Assembly (NCBI GenBank): GCA_945865525.1
Contig: CAMBDY010000005.1
Coordinates: 35,586 to 99,585, forward strand
Reading direction: 5' to 3'
DNA from: Nitrospira lenta
Lineage (GTDB): Bacteria; Nitrospirota; Nitrospiria; Nitrospirales; Nitrospiraceae
DNA length: 64,000 nucleotides
Shown one piece after another: positions 61,482 through 64,000 of this stretch. A model generated the notes under the pieces. That model had not been told where the DNA came from, did not search any database, and saw only the letters and a list, made by a program, of their open reading frames with translations. Position 1 is the first letter of the stretch; the number at the start of each line of letters is the position of its first letter. The translations under genes were made by a program, and so were the position numbers.

Positions 61482-62471
61482 TTAGGACTGACCGGACTTC
61501 GTCCCCTGCACCGCCGCTGAAGGCTCCAACTCTGTCACGGTTGAAAAGCCTGCCTCCGTCATCCACTTCATCGCATCTGCCGTCTTGTAGCAACCGCCTT
61601 GCTCCGTGTTCACCAGAATATGGACCGCGAAGGCGGTGGTCCAGGCGGGACCGGTTCCTGCTTCGTTTAAAAATCGATCCTTGATGACCAACCGGCCGCC
61701 CGGCGCCAAATGGGCCAACACCCTCTTCACCAATGCGGCATTCGTAGCAAAGTCTTGATAGTGCAGGATGTCGGACATCAAGGCCACATCGTAGGGCCCG
61801 CCAAGTCTATCTTTATTGAAATCGCCCGGGTGTAAGCGAATCCTCGATTCCAAACCGGCCTCTTTCACCGTTCGCTCCGTTAATTGAAGCGTCGTGGGCA
61901 AATCGAACACCGTCGCGGTCAGGTCCGGATAGACCTGACAGAACGCAATCGCGTTAGTTCCGGCTCCGCCCCCCAAATCTAGCAACCGAACTGGCCCGCT
62001 CAACTGCAGCCGTTTGGCGAAATCAGGCCCACTCTGCTGGCCGATCCGATGGAGAACCGCCAGGACGTTGCTACCTAGGTCAGGATCTGTCTCAAAGACA
62101 TGCCGGTCGACCGATCGCTGGCCTGTGCGAATCGTCTCCTCCAGCTTGCCCCAGTTCTCCCACTCCGCATCGTGTAGTAACAGGAGATGTCCGATATATT
62201 GGCCAGAGTTGCGAACCAGATGCGTAGAAGCGGCAGTTGAATTTCCGTAAGAATCCCCGTCCTTGTCCAATAGCCGCATCGCAACTAAGGCGTTCAGCAA
62301 TAATCCCAAGGTCTGCGCATGCGCGCCCAGACGACCGGCCACTTCTTGGAGAGTCTTCCGCTTCCCATCCAATGTGGAAAACACATCCAGCCGAACGGCG
62401 GTCAATAGGATCTTAGTCTCCCAGTAGTACCCCAGCTGAAAGATTTCTGCGAGCGACAGTTCCCGCGACAC
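61482..62471 (-). CDS. SAM-dependent O-methyltransferase (dimerising family 2 type)
   Basis: 329 residues. An N-terminal helical dimerisation domain (LAEIFQLGYYWETKILLTAVR, winged-helix-like) is followed by a Rossmann methyltransferase with the SAM motif LLDLGGGAGTNAIAF, the later VALMSDILHYQDF and a catalytic-type His there. It is related to acetylserotonin/hydroxyneurosporene-type methyltransferases and BchU. The substrate is unknown; a quinone, haem-like or small aromatic molecule is possible. It starts 102 bases after the cupredoxin gene's terminator and precedes the DUF420-like gene by 25 bases. Confidence 0.85.
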   Translation of the reverse strand: MSRELSLAEIFQLGYYWETKILLTAVRLDVFSTLDGKRKTLQEVAGRLGAHAQTLGLLLNALVAMRLLDKDGDSYGNSTAASTHLVRNSGQYIGHLLLLHDAEWENWGKLEETIRTGQRSVDRHVFETDPDLGSNVLAVLHRIGQQSGPDFAKRLQLSGPVRLLDLGGGAGTNAIAFCQVYPDLTATVFDLPTTLQLTERTVKEAGLESRIRLHPGDFNKDRLGGPYDVALMSDILHYQDFATNAALVKRVLAHLAPGGRLVIKDRFLNEAGTGPAWTTAFAVHILVNTEQGGCYKTADAMKWMTEAGFSTVTELEPSAAVQGTKSGQS

Positions 62472-62573
62472 AGGACCCCTTTAAGCATTTTGAGCAGAAA
62501 ACTCTGTATTTTACCTAGTTCAGAAAGTGAAAGGCAAGGTAAGGCGCACCCCCCTGCACCACTAAAAACACGA

Positions 62574-62599
62574 GGGGCAGCGGATTACTCCGCTGCCCC
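62574..62599 (-). terminator. Rho-independent terminator of the cupredoxin-like gene
   Basis: Perfect 11-bp stem GGGGCAGCGGA/TCCGCTGCCCC with loop TTAC. On the minus strand it is followed by TCGTGTTTTTAG. It lies 38 bases after the stop codon and isolates this gene from the methyltransferase. Confidence 0.9.
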
Positions 62600-62636
62600 C
62601 CGATGGCAGGTTACCCCGCCGATCCAGCACGTGTGC

Positions 62637-63431
62637 TTACTTGATTTCAGCCTTGAGCGTGGCCGTCCCGCCTTCGGTCACATCCACCTCAAACTCAACC
62701 TTCTTGCCCTTGGCTGCGAACGGATGCCAGGCCACAACTTTGTGCTTGCCGGCCGGTACGCCCTTGATCTCGAATGAGCCATCGTCCTTCACCACAGTGA
62801 AGTAGGGGCTCGACACTGGCAGGTAGAAACCCTGCATGAACTCATGCTGGTCACACTGCAAACGATAGAAACCGTCCTTCTCTGCGCCGCCACGGAACAC
62901 CACTGGCTTATCGAGCTTATCGCCTTTCTTGGCCAACGCGATATTGAACCCAGTGGCTGAGCTGGGGCCCTTCACCACGAAGCTATGCGGATTATGCAGC
63001 ACGCCTAGGGCCGACTTTGCGTCATCGGCGTCAGCGTCATGATTCTCAACCTTGAAGGACTTGTTGTTCACGACCACACCGGTGAACGGGAGAAACTCAC
63101 AGAACTCCGCCACGACCTCCGTGCCGGCATAGGCATCGACAAACGCCTGATCCACCACATCAATCACGGCCACGACCGCGTTCTTGAGTCCACCATCCTT
63201 GCCGACTTCCAATGTGTTGAGGAAACGCTTGTCCCCGTCCATCAATTCCTTGTGGGGGTTCTTCACGCAAAACTTCGGATTCGGAAATTTCGCAAAGGAA
63301 AATTCCTTGTGCTCAGACTTTCCTGCAAAGGTTACCTTGCCGGAAATGCTGCCGCCGGCAAACGCAGTGAACGGCGTCGCGATAAACGCGACGGCTGCCA
63401 CGCCCAATATGACTGACAATGCACTCTTCAT
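62637..63431 (-). CDS. Exported cupredoxin-like protein with C-terminal beta-sandwich
   Basis: 264 residues with a signal peptide (to about AFAGG). The middle resembles a cupredoxin: the first-ligand region LHNPHSF, then CDQHEFM (Cys-x2-His-x2-Met) as in type 1 copper sites. The last 60 residues (SPYFTVVKDDGSFEIKGVPA onward) look like a carboxypeptidase-regulatory-type beta-sandwich. A perfect AAGGAGGT ribosome site 6 bases upstream and a strong terminator suggest high expression as a single gene. A periplasmic electron-carrier or copper-binding role is inferred. Confidence 0.78.
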   Translation of the reverse strand: MKSALSVILGVAAVAFIATPFTAFAGGSISGKVTFAGKSEHKEFSFAKFPNPKFCVKNPHKELMDGDKRFLNTLEVGKDGGLKNAVVAVIDVVDQAFVDAYAGTEVVAEFCEFLPFTGVVVNNKSFKVENHDADADDAKSALGVLHNPHSFVVKGPSSATGFNIALAKKGDKLDKPVVFRGGAEKDGFYRLQCDQHEFMQGFYLPVSSPYFTVVKDDGSFEIKGVPAGKHKVVAWHPFAAKGKKVEFEVDVTEGGTATLKAEIK

Positions 63432-63654
63432 GTGACTACCTCCTTGTAATGAACAACTAACCGCTCAATGAATACTCGCGTCCCCGTATCGCCCACCACC
63501 AGCCTTGAGGGGAATTGGGAACGTATTCCACTTTGGTGACTCGATCTCACTCGCAGTTCGCGCAGCAGGACTCATCGCCGAAGGGACCTGTGGCGGGCAC
63601 TCTACTCCACTCGGTCAATCCGAATCAATGGGGTTTCAATCGTACGCCAATTCC
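63432..63654. other. 223-base intergenic region
   Basis: It lies between the HEAT-repeat gene and the cupredoxin-like gene. It holds the strong AAGGAGGT ribosome site of the latter. I see no clear -35/-10 pair, hairpin or small gene. Confidence 0.3.
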
Positions 63655-64000
63655 CTATTGCTTCAGTTGCAACAGGTGCAAGAGGGCCCCTGCCGCGGTG
63701 GCGCGCACGGCGTCGTTCGTGTCATGCAGGGCTTCCTTCATGAGAGGAACCAGTGCGCGATCCCCCACATGACCAAGGGAGCGAATGGCCACAATCTTGG
63801 GACCGGGGAGCGGATCAGCCGTCAAACTGGTTAAGAGGGCGATAGCATCGAACACGTTAGGCTTGGTCGCCTTCCCCAGGGCATAGGCGACAGAGGCCCG
63901 CATCGCTGTATCGTTCTGCTGGGCCATCGCTTGCGCCGTGGGCGCCACAGTCTGATAGGGCTGGCCCAACTGGAGCAAGGCGGCAATCGCCGAGGCACGG
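63655..64000 (-). CDS. HEAT-repeat protein (C-terminal part)
   Basis: The frame is open from the right edge of the window, so only the last 115 residues are seen. They form about three HEAT-like helical repeats (SVAYALGKATKPNVFDAIAL, VAIRSLGHVGDRALVPLMKE, VRATAAGALLHLLQ). The nominal start inside the window is only a Leu codon in this frame. It is a protein-interaction scaffold; the N-terminal domain is unknown. Confidence 0.8.
   Translation of the reverse strand, partial: RASAIAALLQLGQPYQTVAPTAQAMAQQNDTAMRASVAYALGKATKPNVFDAIALLTSLTADPLPGPKIVAIRSLGHVGDRALVPLMKEALHDTNDAVRATAAGALLHLLQLKQ

Noticed and set aside
1..64000. Search by eye for CRISPR arrays, insertion sequences, integrase/att sites and phage genes
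   Set aside because: No regularly spaced direct repeats, transposase motifs or terminal inverted repeats with target duplications were seen.

Overview
The window is GC-rich bacterial chromosome that I read as Nitrospira (phylum Nitrospirota), a nitrite oxidiser. Four things point there. There are two exported NxrC-like haem-b (ethylbenzene-dehydrogenase gamma type) proteins with a TorD-type chaperone. There are two very long cytochrome bd-like oxidase subunits next to membrane-bound cytochromes c. There are three five-haem cytochromes c of one architecture, and a small His-rich metal-binding protein of the SmbP type. No nxrA/nxrB, amo or hao genes are present, so canonical nitrite oxidiser and comammox cannot be told apart here. 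No rRNA, tRNA, CRISPR array, IS element or phage gene was seen.

Layout. 0-11 kb: the 3' part of uvrA, then mixed housekeeping and periplasmic genes (YqgE, nitrilase-family amidase, SmbP-like protein, two-domain rhodanese, a five-haem cytochrome coupled to an HDAC-family deacylase, M3 peptidase, exported flavodoxin, DUF192). 11-20 kb: rel and recJ, an orphan pup gene (prokaryotic ubiquitin-like protein ending Gly-Gly-Glu) with its own terminator, a K+-independent-type H+-pyrophosphatase and a dicarboxylate symporter. 20-29.5 kb: one long minus-strand gene train (B12-type radical SAM, polytopic membrane protein, TPR, TatA, NHL propeller, NxrC-like protein, PDZ protein, two five-haem cytochromes). 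29.8-33.8 kb: torD and the main nxrC-like gene behind a strong promoter, then a four-cluster ferredoxin and an unknown metal-site protein behind another strong promoter. 33.8-39.6 kb: a WD40 protein and an NtrC-type two-component pair. 39.6-47.3 kb: secF-secD-yajC-tgt-argS, a GT9 glycosyltransferase and mobA. 47.3-64 kb: a respiratory island, all minus strand except one tiny gene.

Respiratory island. It carries a di-haem c/EB_dh fusion, a mono-haem and a di-haem membrane cytochrome c, bd-like oxidase 1, and two 40-residue single-helix membrane proteins that are new calls made here. A divergent 34-residue membrane protein follows. Then come two anchored FGE-fold proteins lacking the catalytic cysteines, a Gly-rich membrane protein, DUF3047, bd-like oxidase 2, a polytopic membrane protein, a zinc-ribbon/double PCP_red protein, a DUF420-like protein, an O-methyltransferase, a cupredoxin-like exported protein and a partial HEAT-repeat protein.

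How the parts may work together (inference): NxrC-like subunits, TorD, the ferredoxin, TatA and mobA (bis-MGD cofactor) fit assembly and export of a type II DMSO-reductase-family enzyme such as nitrite oxidoreductase. The cytochromes c and bd-like proteins would carry electrons to O2. Start codons were revised wherever a Shine-Dalgarno sequence or signal peptide favoured an internal start.
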